From positions 1,560,001 to 1,624,000 of the forward strand of contig NZ_NEWK01000001.1 in assembly GCF_002217655.1 (NCBI RefSeq): a stretch of DNA of 64,000 nucleotides, in the 5' to 3' direction. Source of the stretch: Geobacillus thermocatenulatus. GTDB taxonomy: Bacteria; Bacillota; Bacilli; Bacillales; Anoxybacillaceae. Below, one piece after another: positions 17,246 to 26,404 of the stretch; position 1 is the stretch's first letter; every line of letters begins with the position of its first letter. A program made the translations under genes and the position numbers. The notes under the pieces are model-generated. The model made no database searches and was not told where the DNA came from. It was given only the letters and a program-made list of their open reading frames with translations.

Positions 17246-18250
17246 CTAACTAATCGCCACTCCTGCACTCGCATATCCCGTGACGGAAGCGGCAATCGAA
17301 AGGCCGGAAGTGGTGGTGAAAAACGCCATGAGCAGCCGGTCGCCAGCATTGACAGGCACGTTTAATCCTGTGACGATGCCGCTGGCGTTTTGGGCTAGGG
17401 AGATGGGAAAGGTGATTGATGGCGTTAATGTAATGAGCGTGCCTGGAATAGGCGAAAATACGTTGCTGGACGGAGAAGTGGCGATATACAATTGGGCGCG
17501 GATCGTAGCCGTTCCTAAAAGCGCTGTGCCCGCTGTGGCGGAAAAATTCGCTGCGATAGCAGTAATGATCCCTGAACGCGGGATGGTAAAGGAAAAATTC
17601 GATATCCCGCCAAGGTTTATGGTTCCTCCCACTAAACTGATGCTTGAAGCAGCATTTCCAAATCCGATCAAACTTGCGGTGTCGGCCAGCCCAGCTATAG
17701 TGGCGGTCAAGACAACCGTTGTTCCAGAAGCGAATGGAATGATGGCTCCTGCTCCAGCCGGTCCTGTCGGTCCCGTGGGTCCTGTGGGTCCTTGAGGTCC
17801 GATGGGTCCCGTGGGTCCGGTTGGCCCAGTGGGTCCTTGAGGTCCTGTGGGTCCGGTCGGTCCTGTAGGTCCTGTAGGTCCTTGAGGTCCGATGGGTCCC
17901 GTAGGCCCAGTTGGCCCCGTGGGTCCTGTGGGTCCTTGAGGTCCGATGGGCCCCGTGGGTCCTGTGGGTCCTTGAGGTCCGATGGGTCCCGTGGGTCCAG
18001 TCGGTCCCGTGGGTCCGGTTGGCCCAGTGGGTCCTTGAGGTCCGATGGGTCCTGTAGGCCCGGTTGGCCCCGTGGGTCCTGTGGGTCCTTGAGGTCCGAT
18101 GGGTCCTGTAGGCCCGGTCGGCCCCGTGGGTCCAGTCGGTCCCGTGGGTCCCGTCGGCCCCGTCGGTCCGGTATAGATTTTTACAATCGGCGGCCATGTT
18201 CCGCATAAAGGGGAAAGACATTTTACTCGAATAGGACGTCGGTCAGACAA
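17246..18250 (-). CDS. Collagen-like exosporium surface protein (BclA/BclB type)
   Basis: Likely a filament protein of the spore surface. A short N-terminus ([20 protein letters not shown]) leads into about 135 residues of Gly-Pro-Thr triplets broken at regular intervals by GPIGPQGPT units, then a 170-residue hydrophobic, serine/threonine-rich C-terminal domain starting [17 protein letters not shown]. That tail resembles the trimerising BclB-type exosporium domain. I prefer a TTG start at 18250, with AGGAGG nine bases upstream, over the ATG at 18280. The frame overlaps nothing and lies 19 bp from a glycosyltransferase that could decorate the Thr-rich stalk. Repeat number is likely to vary between strains. 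Confidence 0.85.
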   Translation of the reverse strand: MSDRRPIRVKCLSPLCGTWPPIVKIYTGPTGPTGPTGPTGPTGPTGPTGPIGPQGPTGPTGPTGPTGPIGPQGPTGPTGPTGPTGPTGPIGPQGPTGPTGPIGPQGPTGPTGPTGPTGPIGPQGPTGPTGPTGPTGPQGPTGPTGPTGPIGPQGPTGPTGPTGPAGAGAIIPFASGTTVVLTATIAGLADTASLIGFGNAASSISLVGGTINLGGISNFSFTIPRSGIITAIAANFSATAGTALLGTATIRAQLYIATSPSSNVFSPIPGTLITLTPSITFPISLAQNASGIVTGLNVPVNAGDRLLMAFFTTTSGLSIAASVTGYASAGVAIS

Positions 18251-18269
18251 GCGGCATAACCTCCTTTCA

Positions 18270-19373
18270 TCACGATTCATCGGTTTGGTGGAACGTGCTT
18301 TCGGCGGCGAGAATGGATTGCAGCAAACATTCGTTGTGCAAAACCGCGGGATGATGAGGAACGTATTGTTTGGCTTTTTCGTTATGTTGGTATGCTAACT
18401 CGTACTCGCCCATGTAAAAGTAACATACACAAAGCTGCAAGTGGGGAAGCCAAGTCCAGCAAGCATGATGAACAAATCCCCAGCTGTCGGAAGGCATTGT
18501 GAGTTGAGTGGCTAAATGGTACCAAAAGGCGGCAAGACGATATTGCTTGCGCTGAAGAAAGTAATAGCCCAGCCGGCAGCAGCATTCAGCCCGAGGGGTA
18601 TCGTATTCGAACGATCGGAACGCATATCGCAATGCCTGTTCTTCATCACCGAGTGCATCAAAACAGTCCGCTACCTTTCCGCAGGCGGCGATGCAATCTT
18701 CCACCCATCCTTGTTTGGTCTGCAAAAACCGTTCATAATACTGAATGGCCCGCTCGTATTGTTGATGGTCGAACAGTTCGTTGGCGAAGTAAAACAGATC
18801 TCTTGGGGAAAATTCTTTTCCTTGTGCCAACTGTTTCTCATAGATTTGCAAATTTCGATCTGAAGCGCAGCGGTTGGGTTGATGAATAATGGTAATATCG
18901 CTGTTGAGAATCGTTCCCCATACTTCTAGATATTCATGAACCACCCCATGCCATCGGAAGCCGTTGGATCGTTTGACGAGGCGGTTTCGGCGGACGCTCG
19001 AGATCGTCTTTCCATATTCATCTTGGGCAAGGCTGTAAATCATGGTGACGGAGTCGATGTCAGAAGAAAGGGTGCGCTTCAATGTGAGAAATTTGGTCTG
19101 CTCTTCTGCTGGCAGGATGTCGTCTGCGTCCAGCCAAAAAATATAGTCCATGGTGGCGTGGGAAAAGGAGAAGTTTCGCGCCGCCGAGAAATCATCGCTC
19201 CAAGGAAAGTCGATGACTCGTGCGGTGTAGGAGCGGGCGATTTCTTTCGTGCGATCCGTTGATCCTGTATCTACAATCACGATTTCGTCTACGAGATGTC
19301 GGATGCTGTCCAAACAGCGGACAAGGACGTCTTCTTCATTTTTGACGATCATGCAAAGACTGATGGTGATCAA
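18270..19373 (-). CDS. Family 2 glycosyltransferase with C-terminal TPR-like repeats
   Basis: The N-terminal GT-A domain has the signature [31 protein letters not shown] and the metal-binding WLDADDI (DxD). The C-terminal half is helical with repeated Tyr/Ala-rich units ([43 protein letters not shown]), consistent with tetratricopeptide repeats. The start is taken as TTG at 19373 after RBS AAGGAAGG; an ATG at 19424 has no visible RBS. It lies directly upstream of the collagen-like gene on the same strand. Glycosylation of that exosporium protein is therefore a reasonable inference, not shown by sequence. Confidence 0.85.
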   Translation of the reverse strand: MITISLCMIVKNEEDVLVRCLDSIRHLVDEIVIVDTGSTDRTKEIARSYTARVIDFPWSDDFSAARNFSFSHATMDYIFWLDADDILPAEEQTKFLTLKRTLSSDIDSVTMIYSLAQDEYGKTISSVRRNRLVKRSNGFRWHGVVHEYLEVWGTILNSDITIIHQPNRCASDRNLQIYEKQLAQGKEFSPRDLFYFANELFDHQQYERAIQYYERFLQTKQGWVEDCIAACGKVADCFDALGDEEQALRYAFRSFEYDTPRAECCCRLGYYFLQRKQYRLAAFWYHLATQLTMPSDSWGFVHHACWTWLPHLQLCVCYFYMGEYELAYQHNEKAKQYVPHHPAVLHNECLLQSILAAESTFHQTDES

Positions 19374-19495
19374 TTTCCTTGCACCTTCCTTTCGACCATG
19401 TTGCTGTTTCACTATATGCATCATGCGGGAACGTGCTTATGCCAATGCCGCATGGCGCTGTGAAAATCGAGGAAAAAGGGCGGAGTGAAGGAAAT

Positions 19496-19529
19496 CCCTT
19501 CATCCCCGGAATCAATGGGGGATGAAGGG
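19496..19529. terminator. Strong inverted repeat between ade and the glycosyltransferase
   Basis: CCCTTCATCCCC pairs with GGGGATGAAGGG across a nine-base loop. It lacks a clear T-run on either side. It could be a factor-assisted terminator for ade (minus strand) or an mRNA-stabilising stem. Confidence 0.4.
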
Positions 19530-19634
19530 GGTTATTTGCTTCGCGGTTGACCTTAGTTGTGAATGAGCGCCCTGCTGTAAGGCGGTGCTCCCGCAATCCT
19601 CTCGCTTTGAAACGCCAGCCTCAATCGGGAGGGG

Positions 19635-21368
19635 TTACACCGCTTCAACAGGAATAAATTCCCATTTATTTACATCAAATAATCCTTGGTCGGTCAGCTT
19701 GAGCTCTGGGATGACCGGCAAGGCGAGGAAGGACAATGTGATGAATGGGTTGAACGAGCCATTGGCGCCGATGGCTTTAAGGGCTTTGTCAATCTGCTTC
19801 AATCCGCTCAGCACCTCGGTATAGTCTTTTCTTGTCATTAAACCGCCGATCTCAAGCGGCAGGCTGGCAAGCACCGCTCCGTCTTTGATGACCGCCAAGC
19901 CGCCGTGCTGCCGGCGGAGCTGTTCGATGGCGGCGGCGAGGTCGCGATCGTTTGTTCCGGCGGCGATGATATGGTGTGAGTCGTGCGCGATCGAAGAAGC
20001 GATGGCGCCTGCCTTGAATCCGAAGCCGCGGACGATGCCAAGGCCGATGCCGAGGCCGCGATGGCGTTCGACGACAATAAGCTTCAGCAAATCCCGCTCG
20101 ATCGAGGGGCAGAAAGCTCCTTCCTGGACATCAACGTCCGTGATGAGGTGGTTCGTATGCAAATGGTTCGGGATGATCTCGATGACATGGGCTTTCGTTC
20201 CTCTTTTCATCGGGATGCGAAGATCGGTTTCGTCCACTGCTTGGCAACGGATGGAGTGAAGCAATGGCTGTTCAAGGCTTTCTGCCGATCGTTCGGCTGG
20301 AAACACCGTCTGTCCATGTTGGGCCACCAGTCTTCCCGCTTTGAAGACGTGGGTGATGTTCAATGTTTCCAAATCGTCAACGAACAAAAAGTCGGCGTCA
20401 TATCCTGGAGCGACAGCGCCTTTTGTCGGCAAACGGTAGCACTCTGCGGCGTTCAGCGTGGCCATTTGGATGGCCAGGAGCGGGTCGAGGCCGGCCTGAA
20501 TGGCGAGCCGCACGTTATGATCGACGCTGCCTTCAAACCATAAGTCATCAAGATGTTTGTCATCCGTGCAAAAGAGAAAGCGGCGCGCGTTGTGCTCATG
20601 GATGGCGGGGAGAAGTTTTTTGAGGTCTTTGGCGACTGAGCCTTGGCGAATGAGCACGTACATGCCGCGGCGAACGCGTTCCAGCGCTTCGTCGGGAGTG
20701 ACGCATTCATGGTCCGTATGGATGCGGGCGCTTCGGTAGACGTTGACGGCATCAGCGTCAAGCCCCGCCAAATGGCCGTCGATCAGGCGGTTGGCGTTGG
20801 CAGCGAGCGCCAGTTTGTCAAGCATCGATGGATGTTGTTCCCGTAATGATGGATAGTCCATCACTTCCGCCAATCCGAGCACTCGCTCATCGTTGAAAAA
20901 CGGTGCCAGTTCCGCGGCGGATAAGACGGCTCCGGCATGTTCAAACGAGGCGGCCGGCACGCACGACGGCAGCATCATATACACATCGAGTGGCGTCCGT
21001 TTTGCCTCATCGAGCATAAACTGGATGCCGCACACACCGGCGACATTGGCGATTTCATGCGGATCGGCGATGACGGTCGTCACGCCGTGCGGAAGAACGA
21101 CGCGGGCGAATTCGCTCGGAGGAACCATGGATGATTCAATATGCACGTGTCCGTCGATCAGTCCCGGACAAATGTAGCGGCCCTCGGCGTCGATCGTTTT
21201 CTCTCCTTCATAGCGCCCGATGCCGACGATCATTCCTTCCGCAATGGCGAGGTCTCCTTCGATGATTTCGCGCGTGAACACGTTGACGATTTTCCCATTT
21301 TGGATGACGAGATCGGCTTTTGTTTGTTTGGCGGCGGCGGCGATTTGGTTGTGCAATGTCGAATGCAT
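19635..21368 (-). CDS. ade: Adenine deaminase
   Basis: Converts adenine to hypoxanthine and ammonia in purine salvage. The 577-residue protein has the amidohydrolase layout: VIQNGKIVNVFTREI at the N-terminus, the metal site PGLIDGHVHIESSM, VTTVIADPHEIANV, LFCTDDKHLDDL and the C-terminal IRGFGFKAGAIASSIAHDSHHII block that separates AdeC-type adenine deaminases from other amidohydrolases. Length is normal and the frame intact. Monocistronic; no purine riboswitch is evident upstream. Confidence 0.95.
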   Translation of the reverse strand: MHSTLHNQIAAAAKQTKADLVIQNGKIVNVFTREIIEGDLAIAEGMIVGIGRYEGEKTIDAEGRYICPGLIDGHVHIESSMVPPSEFARVVLPHGVTTVIADPHEIANVAGVCGIQFMLDEAKRTPLDVYMMLPSCVPAASFEHAGAVLSAAELAPFFNDERVLGLAEVMDYPSLREQHPSMLDKLALAANANRLIDGHLAGLDADAVNVYRSARIHTDHECVTPDEALERVRRGMYVLIRQGSVAKDLKKLLPAIHEHNARRFLFCTDDKHLDDLWFEGSVDHNVRLAIQAGLDPLLAIQMATLNAAECYRLPTKGAVAPGYDADFLFVDDLETLNITHVFKAGRLVAQHGQTVFPAERSAESLEQPLLHSIRCQAVDETDLRIPMKRGTKAHVIEIIPNHLHTNHLITDVDVQEGAFCPSIERDLLKLIVVERHRGLGIGLGIVRGFGFKAGAIASSIAHDSHHIIAAGTNDRDLAAAIEQLRRQHGGLAVIKDGAVLASLPLEIGGLMTRKDYTEVLSGLKQIDKALKAIGANGSFNPFITLSFLALPVIPELKLTDQGLFDVNKWEFIPVEAV

Positions 21369-21483
21369 GCAGTGATTCTCCTCTCTTTATGATGTGAATC
21401 GAGATGCCAGTGGAAATTGGCTTTATTGTAATGGGCTTGACGGAAGATGTCAATCGCTTTGGTGCTGATTTTGACACACCCCC

Positions 21484-21512
21484 TTTACAACGTAACAGTG
21501 TTATGTTACATT
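21484..21512 (+). promoter_or_regulatory. Promoter with palindromic operator upstream of yhbD
   Basis: GTAACA-GTGTTA-TGTTAC (21492-21509) is a near-perfect 6-6-6 palindrome. It sits between a TTTACA -35 (21484) and a TACATT -10-like hexamer (21507). Since YhbD has a MerR-like N-terminus, self-binding is possible, but this is a guess. Confidence 0.45.
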
Positions 21513-21538
21513 TATGATTGTGAGGGGGTGATGCCACG

Positions 21539-22168
21539 ATGGAACCAGAACTCATCTCAAAAAAAGAACTGCTCGAGCTGACCGGCATTTCGTACGGCCA
21601 GCTGTACCGCTGGAAGCGGAAAAAGCTCATTCCGGAAGAATGGTTTATTCGCAAATCGACATTCACTGGGCAAGAGACGTTTTTTCCGAAAGAGAAAATC
21701 TTGGCGCGCATTGAGAAAATCAAAGAGCTGAAAGATGAGCTGTCGCTCGATGAACTCGCGGGTGTGTTTGCGCCGAATCCGGCGGCGGTCGTTTTGACGA
21801 GAGAGGAAATTGTAAAACGTCACATTGTTTCGGATTTGGTGCTGCAATGGTTGGATGATGAATGGGGAGGCCGCCAAGATGTGTCCTTTGCCGAGCTCCT
21901 GTCCCTTTACATCGTTGACCGGCTTCTTCGTTCCGGTGAGATCAGCATAGAAGAAGGAAAAAACATATGGAGGATGTTTGGGAGCCATTATCCAAAATTG
22001 CAAGGGAAGTCATGCGAGCTTGTCGTTTTGCGCAAAATGGGGGTCACGGTTTCCTTTCTTGTGGAAGGGACAGCAGCTTTGCATGTGGAAGAAGGGGCGA
22101 AGCTCATTGCGCGGCTGCACGTGCCAACGTATATTGAAGAGTTGAAACTGGCCATTTCGGAGGGATAA
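21539..22168 (+). CDS. yhbD: YhbD-like protein (DUF4004) with MerR-like helix-turn-helix
   Basis: The protein has 209 residues. The N-terminus LISKKELLELTGISYGQLYRWKRKKLIPEEWFIRKS is a winged-helix/MerR-type DNA-binding region. The remainder is the DUF4004 helical body (VSFAELLSLYIVDRLLRSGEIS). It is the first gene of a conserved Bacillaceae trio with two bactofilin-like proteins, starting four bases before the next gene, so it is probably their regulator or partner. RBS GAGGGGGTGATG lies upstream. Function is not established. Confidence 0.8.
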   Translation: MEPELISKKELLELTGISYGQLYRWKRKKLIPEEWFIRKSTFTGQETFFPKEKILARIEKIKELKDELSLDELAGVFAPNPAAVVLTREEIVKRHIVSDLVLQWLDDEWGGRQDVSFAELLSLYIVDRLLRSGEISIEEGKNIWRMFGSHYPKLQGKSCELVVLRKMGVTVSFLVEGTAALHVEEGAKLIARLHVPTYIEELKLAISEG

Positions 22169-22172
22169 AAGG

Positions 22173-22877
22173 ATGGAGCGTCGAGATTTGGTCATTGCCG
22201 GGACGGGTCATGCGTCCGGCGGGCTGTACAATTTGGTGAAATTGTCGGGAAATGGGAAGCTGTACGGCGACATCGACTGCCTCGAGCTGCAGGTGCAAGG
22301 AAACGCGGCCGTGGAAGGAAGCGTGAAAGCCAACACGGTCCATATTGCCGGGAAAGGAAACGTAGCAGGCGGGGTGGAGTGTGAGTGGATGAAAGTGAGC
22401 GGGAGTATAAGAATTGAAGAAAATGTGCAATGCCAAGAGGCGACCGTTCGCGGCCGCGGGGAGGCGAAAGGCTCATGGGCCGCGGAGGTGGTTCGCGTCC
22501 ATGGCGAGCTCAATATCGGCGGTGATTGTTCGGCTGAGCGGATGGAGGTGGAAGGGCATTTTGCGGTCGGCGGGCTGCTGAACGCGGACTATCTCGAAGT
22601 GAAGCTGTTGGGCCCGAGCCGCGTAAAGGAGATCGGCGGGGAGACGATCGTCGTCAAGCGGCAAGGAAGTTCGCTGTTCAAAAAATGGTTTTTTCCAGCG
22701 GAGTTGACCGCCGATGTCATTGAAGGGGATTCCGTCCATCTCGAACATACGAGCGCGAAAATGGTGCGCGGCAATCGCGTCGTGATCGGGCCAGGGTGCG
22801 AGATCGAGCGAGTCGAATACCGAGAAAAGTTGGAATGCGATGAAGAGGCGAAAATCGGCACGATCGAGAAAGGGTGA
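22173..22877 (+). CDS. yhbE: YhbE-like bactofilin-related protein
   Basis: The 234-residue product consists mainly of short repeating beta-strand units with Gly and Val at regular spacing (GSVKANTVHIAGKGNVAG, GEAKGSWAAEVVRVHG), the beta-helix pattern of polymer-forming bactofilins. A central break carries EIGGETIVVKRQG. A closing motif VRGNRVVIGPGCEIERVEY is shared with its neighbour. It overlaps the next gene's region. Probably a self-assembling cytoskeletal or scaffold protein; the cellular role is unknown. Confidence 0.8.
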   Translation: MERRDLVIAGTGHASGGLYNLVKLSGNGKLYGDIDCLELQVQGNAAVEGSVKANTVHIAGKGNVAGGVECEWMKVSGSIRIEENVQCQEATVRGRGEAKGSWAAEVVRVHGELNIGGDCSAERMEVEGHFAVGGLLNADYLEVKLLGPSRVKEIGGETIVVKRQGSSLFKKWFFPAELTADVIEGDSVHLEHTSAKMVRGNRVVIGPGCEIERVEYREKLECDEEAKIGTIEKG

Positions 22878-22882
22878 AAACG

Positions 22883-23605
22883 ATGGCGGAGAGAAACTTG
22901 ACGATTCATGGATCGGCGCTTTCTGGAGGCGGTGTGTTCCATTACGTCACGATTCGCGGCGATGCGATGATTCGGGGCGACATCGAGTGCGACCGCTTGA
23001 AAGTGTTTGGCGCAGCGGACATGAAAGGAGCAGTTGCGGCCCGCACGTTTCGCCTATTTGGCCAAGCGAACGTGGACGGTCCCGTACAGGCGGAGAAAAT
23101 GGGGGTGTTCGGGGAAGTGGACATCCGCGGACACGCCCGCCTTGGGCATCTTCAGCTGCGCGGGATGGCGCAAGTCGAGGGGGGCCTCGAAGCCGATGCC
23201 ATCCGCGGTTACGGCGAGCTGTCGGTGTCGGGAAGCTGCGAAGCAGAGAGCGTTGCGTTGACCGGAGTCGTGCACATTGGACAGACGTTGAATGCGGAGC
23301 AGGTGGAACTGTCGCTCTGTTTTGCCGACAGCTCGGTCAAGGAAATCGGGGGGCGGACGATTCGCATTAAACAGGGAAAAACATGGAAGGCTGTTCATTG
23401 GTTGACGCGTCTTTCTCCATTGACCGCTGTGTTAGTGGCGGACACGATTGAAGGGGATGACATTTATTTGGAACATACAAAAGCCGCGGTCGTCAGGGGG
23501 GATCGGGTGACAATCGGTCCGGGCTGCGAGATTGGGCTTGTGGAATATCGGATGGCGTTTGCCCAAGATGAGCAGGCTGCGGTAAAAGAAAAAAGACAAA
23601 GGTAG
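22883..23605 (+). CDS. yhbF: YhbF-like bactofilin-related protein, paralogue of the preceding gene
   Basis: 240 residues from the ATG at 22883 (RBS AAAGGGTG). Same architecture as YhbE: repeated beta-helix strands (GDIECDRLKVFGAADMKG, AEKMGVFGEVDIRG), the KEIGGRTIRIKQG break and the end motif VRGDRVTIGPGCEIGLVEY. Tandem duplication of one ancestor is clear. Translationally linked to yhbE, suggesting hetero-polymers. Confidence 0.8.
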   Translation: MAERNLTIHGSALSGGGVFHYVTIRGDAMIRGDIECDRLKVFGAADMKGAVAARTFRLFGQANVDGPVQAEKMGVFGEVDIRGHARLGHLQLRGMAQVEGGLEADAIRGYGELSVSGSCEAESVALTGVVHIGQTLNAEQVELSLCFADSSVKEIGGRTIRIKQGKTWKAVHWLTRLSPLTAVLVADTIEGDDIYLEHTKAAVVRGDRVTIGPGCEIGLVEYRMAFAQDEQAAVKEKRQR

Positions 23606-23619
23606 AAGGAGACGGGACG

Positions 23620-25146
23620 ATGGGGAACAAAGAAACGAAAACAGGGTTAGTGGTCATTGCATTGTTGCTCGGCATTTTTGTCGCTTCCATGGACAATACG
23701 ATTGTGGCGACCGCCATGGCGACGATCGTCGCGGATCTAGGCGGGCTCAAGCAGTTTGTTTGGGTGACGTCAGCGTATATGGTGGCCGAGATGGCCGGGA
23801 TGCCGATTTTTGGGAAACTGTCCGATATGTACGGGAGGAAGCGATTTTTCTTATTTGGCATCATAGTGTTTTTGCTTGGTTCGATTTTATGCGGCATGGC
23901 GCAAACGATCGTCCAGCTCAGCATCTTCCGTGCCATTCAAGGCATCGGCGGCGGGGCGCTTGTGCCGATTGCGTTTACGATTATGTTTGATATTTTTCCA
24001 CCCGAGAAGCGCGGGAAGATGGGCGGACTGTTTGGAGCGGTGTTTGGCCTGTCCAGCATTTTCGGTCCGTTGCTTGGGGCGTACATCACCGATTATTTAA
24101 ACTGGCGCTGGGTGTTTTACATTAACATTCCGCTCGGGATTGTCGCGTTTTTGTTGCTGTGGATGTATTATCGCGAATCGCCAAGGCATGCGAAACAAAG
24201 CATTGACTGGCTCGGCGTCATGACGCTCGTGCCGGCGATCGTCTGCCTCATGTTTGCGTTGGAGCTTGGCGGCCAGAAGTATGACTGGGACTCGGCCGTG
24301 ATCATTGGGCTGTTTTCCGCGTTCGCGTTGTTGTTTCTCGCGTTTTTGTATGTGGAAACGAAGGCGCAAGAGCCGATCGTGTCATACCGTATGTTCCGCG
24401 AGCGACTGTTTGCGTCAACGACCTTGGTCGCCTTTTTCTCCGGCGCAACGTTTGTTGTCGCCACTGTGTACATCCCAATTTTCATCCAAGGGGTGACGGG
24501 CGGTTCGGCGACGAATTCCGGGCTCATCTTGTTGCCGATGATGCTTTCGACGACGGTATCGGCCCAGCTCGGCGGCTTTTTGGCTGGGAAAACGAGCTAC
24601 CGCAACGTGATGTTCGGGTTTATGCTCTTGTTTGCGGCCGGGATCGGGCTGCTTGGCACGATTGATGAACAGACCACGCGGCTTGTCGTGACGTTGTACA
24701 TGATCATTGTCGGATTAGGGGTGGGCGCTTCGTTTTCCGTCCTCGGCATGGCGGCGATCCATCATTTTTCCGAAGCGGAGCGGGGCGCGGCCAGCTCGAC
24801 GAATTCGTTTGTCCGGTCGCTTGGCATGACCGTCGGCATTACGGTGTTTGGCATCATTCAGCGCAACTTGTTTACGGATCAATTGGCTGAGCAGTTTCAC
24901 GGCATGGCGCAAGGCGCGTTTGGAAGCAGTGTTCACGACCCGCGTGCGATGTTGTCGCCAGAAACGCGGGCGCACATCCCGGCTCCGGTGCTCGATCGGT
25001 TGACGGAAGCGCTGGCTTCTTCGATCGCCGATACGTTTTTATGGGCGCTCATTCCCGCGGCGCTCACGATCGTTTGCGTGCTTTTGATGTCCAATGATCG
25101 GCTCGCCTCGTGGACGGGTGCGCGGGAACGAGCAAGTGAGAAATAA
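23620..25146 (+). CDS. EmrB/QacA-type (DHA2) drug:H+ antiporter
   Basis: A 508-residue major facilitator with about 14 hydrophobic segments. DHA2 hallmarks are the first helix motif ASMDNTIVATAMATIVADLGG, motif A after helix 2 (GKLSDMYGRKRFF), motif B RAIQGIGGGALVPIAF and motif C GPLLGAYITDYLNWRWVFYINIP. It follows yhbF by 14 bp with RBS AGAAGGAGACGGG and may be cotranscribed. Substrate cannot be read from the sequence. Confidence 0.9.
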   Translation: MGNKETKTGLVVIALLLGIFVASMDNTIVATAMATIVADLGGLKQFVWVTSAYMVAEMAGMPIFGKLSDMYGRKRFFLFGIIVFLLGSILCGMAQTIVQLSIFRAIQGIGGGALVPIAFTIMFDIFPPEKRGKMGGLFGAVFGLSSIFGPLLGAYITDYLNWRWVFYINIPLGIVAFLLLWMYYRESPRHAKQSIDWLGVMTLVPAIVCLMFALELGGQKYDWDSAVIIGLFSAFALLFLAFLYVETKAQEPIVSYRMFRERLFASTTLVAFFSGATFVVATVYIPIFIQGVTGGSATNSGLILLPMMLSTTVSAQLGGFLAGKTSYRNVMFGFMLLFAAGIGLLGTIDEQTTRLVVTLYMIIVGLGVGASFSVLGMAAIHHFSEAERGAASSTNSFVRSLGMTVGITVFGIIQRNLFTDQLAEQFHGMAQGAFGSSVHDPRAMLSPETRAHIPAPVLDRLTEALASSIADTFLWALIPAALTIVCVLLMSNDRLASWTGARERASEK

Positions 25147-25182
25147 AAGGGGCATGATTGGAAGAAAAATAGAGTCCATGCA

Positions 25183-25223
25183 GCGGACGGGTGCTCATCA
25201 TGCGGTTAGGGTGAGCCGTCCGC
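25183..25223 (+). terminator. Stem-loop after the efflux pump gene
   Basis: GCGGACGG pairs perfectly with CCGTCCGC across 25 bases and is followed by TTGTGGTTT. It is probably the terminator of the yhbDEF-efflux unit, although the T-run is weak. Confidence 0.5.
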
Positions 25224-25401
25224 TTGTGGTTTATGCCGGGCTTTTGGCGAGATGTTGCCATTTCAGTTCTAATTGCTTAAACAGCGTTATTACATCTGCT
25301 GGACGTTGAAAGTGATAACGAATCGGGCGCCTCGCCAATAGCGGCAAGGTGTTTTTTGTGTGAAGATTGACAATGAATCAGCTGAGGGCTAATATACCTG
25401 T

Positions 25402-25561
25402 ATGGGTAGTCAGATCGCATTGGTTTCGATCATTCTAAGCATGAAAATCCGCTATTGGTTGTCAGTGTTGTTGCATCGGTGGATGTGATCGAAAAAATAG
25501 TGGAACCGATGAGTGATGATTGGATCATCGATCATAAAAGAGACGATCCGGCAAGTTCGTG
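25402..25561 (+). pseudogene. C-terminal remnant of an unidentified gene in the 25.2-25.6 kb gap
   Basis: The 430-bp gap after the efflux gene holds no complete gene. One frame reads IGFDHSKHENPLLVVSVVAS, VDVIEKIVEPMSDDWIID and ends PASS-stop at 25561, looking like a protein tail with no start. Just upstream ATACCTGTATGGGTAG resembles a CstR operator. Identity unknown. Confidence 0.35.
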
Positions 25562-25579
25562 AAAAGGGGGAAAAGGTGG

Positions 25580-25948
25580 ATGAAGGAAGAAAGACCAAAA
25601 CAGACAGAGGACTCCAAATATATTCAGCAGCACTTAGCCAATGAACGGACGTTTCTCGCTTGGATTCGCACCTCGATTGCCATTATTGGAATTGCGTTTT
25701 TAATGATCAATTTGCATGAAAAATCAACAAGCAACGCATTGTCCACGGCTATTGTCCAATTGATCGGAGCATTGGCGGTGGTCATCTCCCTCTGCACGAT
25801 TGTGTTTTCCACTATTAGTTATGTCATGAAGACGAAACAAATTAATGAACAAACGTTCCGGCCATCGCGTTCGCTCATTTGGTTTTTGGCTTCTTTGCTG
25901 TTGCTGATTACCGGGTTGTTTGGCTATTATTTCTTCACTTTGCTTTAA
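25580..25948 (+). CDS. YidH-like membrane protein (DUF202)
   Basis: 122 residues from the ATG at 25580 with RBS AGGTGG. The N-terminal signature [27 protein letters not shown] is the DUF202 hallmark. Three transmembrane segments follow (residues about 25-45, 60-82 and 98-118). Function of the family is unknown. Its last codons run into a truncated metallo-beta-lactamase gene, so the downstream boundary is a rearrangement point. Confidence 0.85.
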   Translation: MKEERPKQTEDSKYIQQHLANERTFLAWIRTSIAIIGIAFLMINLHEKSTSNALSTAIVQLIGALAVVISLCTIVFSTISYVMKTKQINEQTFRPSRSLIWFLASLLLLITGLFGYYFFTLL

Positions 25949-26316
25949 TCGACTCGATCGGTCGCCCGGATTTGGCTGGGAAAGCGCAAGACTGGGGCGA
26001 TGATCTGCGGGAGACGCTTTACCGACGTTACAAACAGCTTGCAGATGATTTGATTGTATTGCCGGCGCACTATATGGGGCCGAAGGAAATGAATGAGGGC
26101 GGCAGTGTCGCCGAACGGCTCGGTGTGCTTTATAAACGGAACCACGGTTTGAATATCTCAGATGATGAGGAGTTTCGCCGCACTGTCACCGAAAACTTAC
26201 CGCCGCAGCCGAATGCTTACAAGGAAATTCGGCAGACCAACATGGGGAAATTGCATCCGACGGAAGAGGAACAACGGGAGATGGAAATCGGTCCAAACCG
26301 TTGCGCCGTTCGGTAG
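25940..26316 (+). pseudogene. 3' fragment of a persulfide-dioxygenase-like MBL hydrolase
   Basis: The frame reads [46 protein letters not shown] and ends [15 protein letters not shown]. This matches the last third of MBL-fold persulfide dioxygenases, including the [10 protein letters not shown] ending of the intact enzyme at 29891-31027. The zinc-binding N-terminus is absent and the sequence begins inside the end of the YidH-like gene. It appears to be the relic of a second sulfur-oxidising enzyme, not a functional gene. Confidence 0.8.
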
Positions 26317-26404
26317 GGAAGAGGAGCCGGCGTTTTCCAATGCCAGCTTTTTTCCTCTCTTTACGAGTATAATGAAATTGAAGTGAGGAATAGGAGGGAA
26401 AAGG

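Noticed and set aside
17250..18221. Long alternative frames on both strands across the collagen-like gene (HRTHRT, GSRRSRG repeats)
   Set aside because: By-products of the GPT triplet repeat; only one frame has the exosporium C-terminal domain and an RBS.
19560..19634. Possible purine riboswitch near ade
   Set aside because: It lies downstream of ade (minus-strand gene) and shows no purine aptamer pattern.
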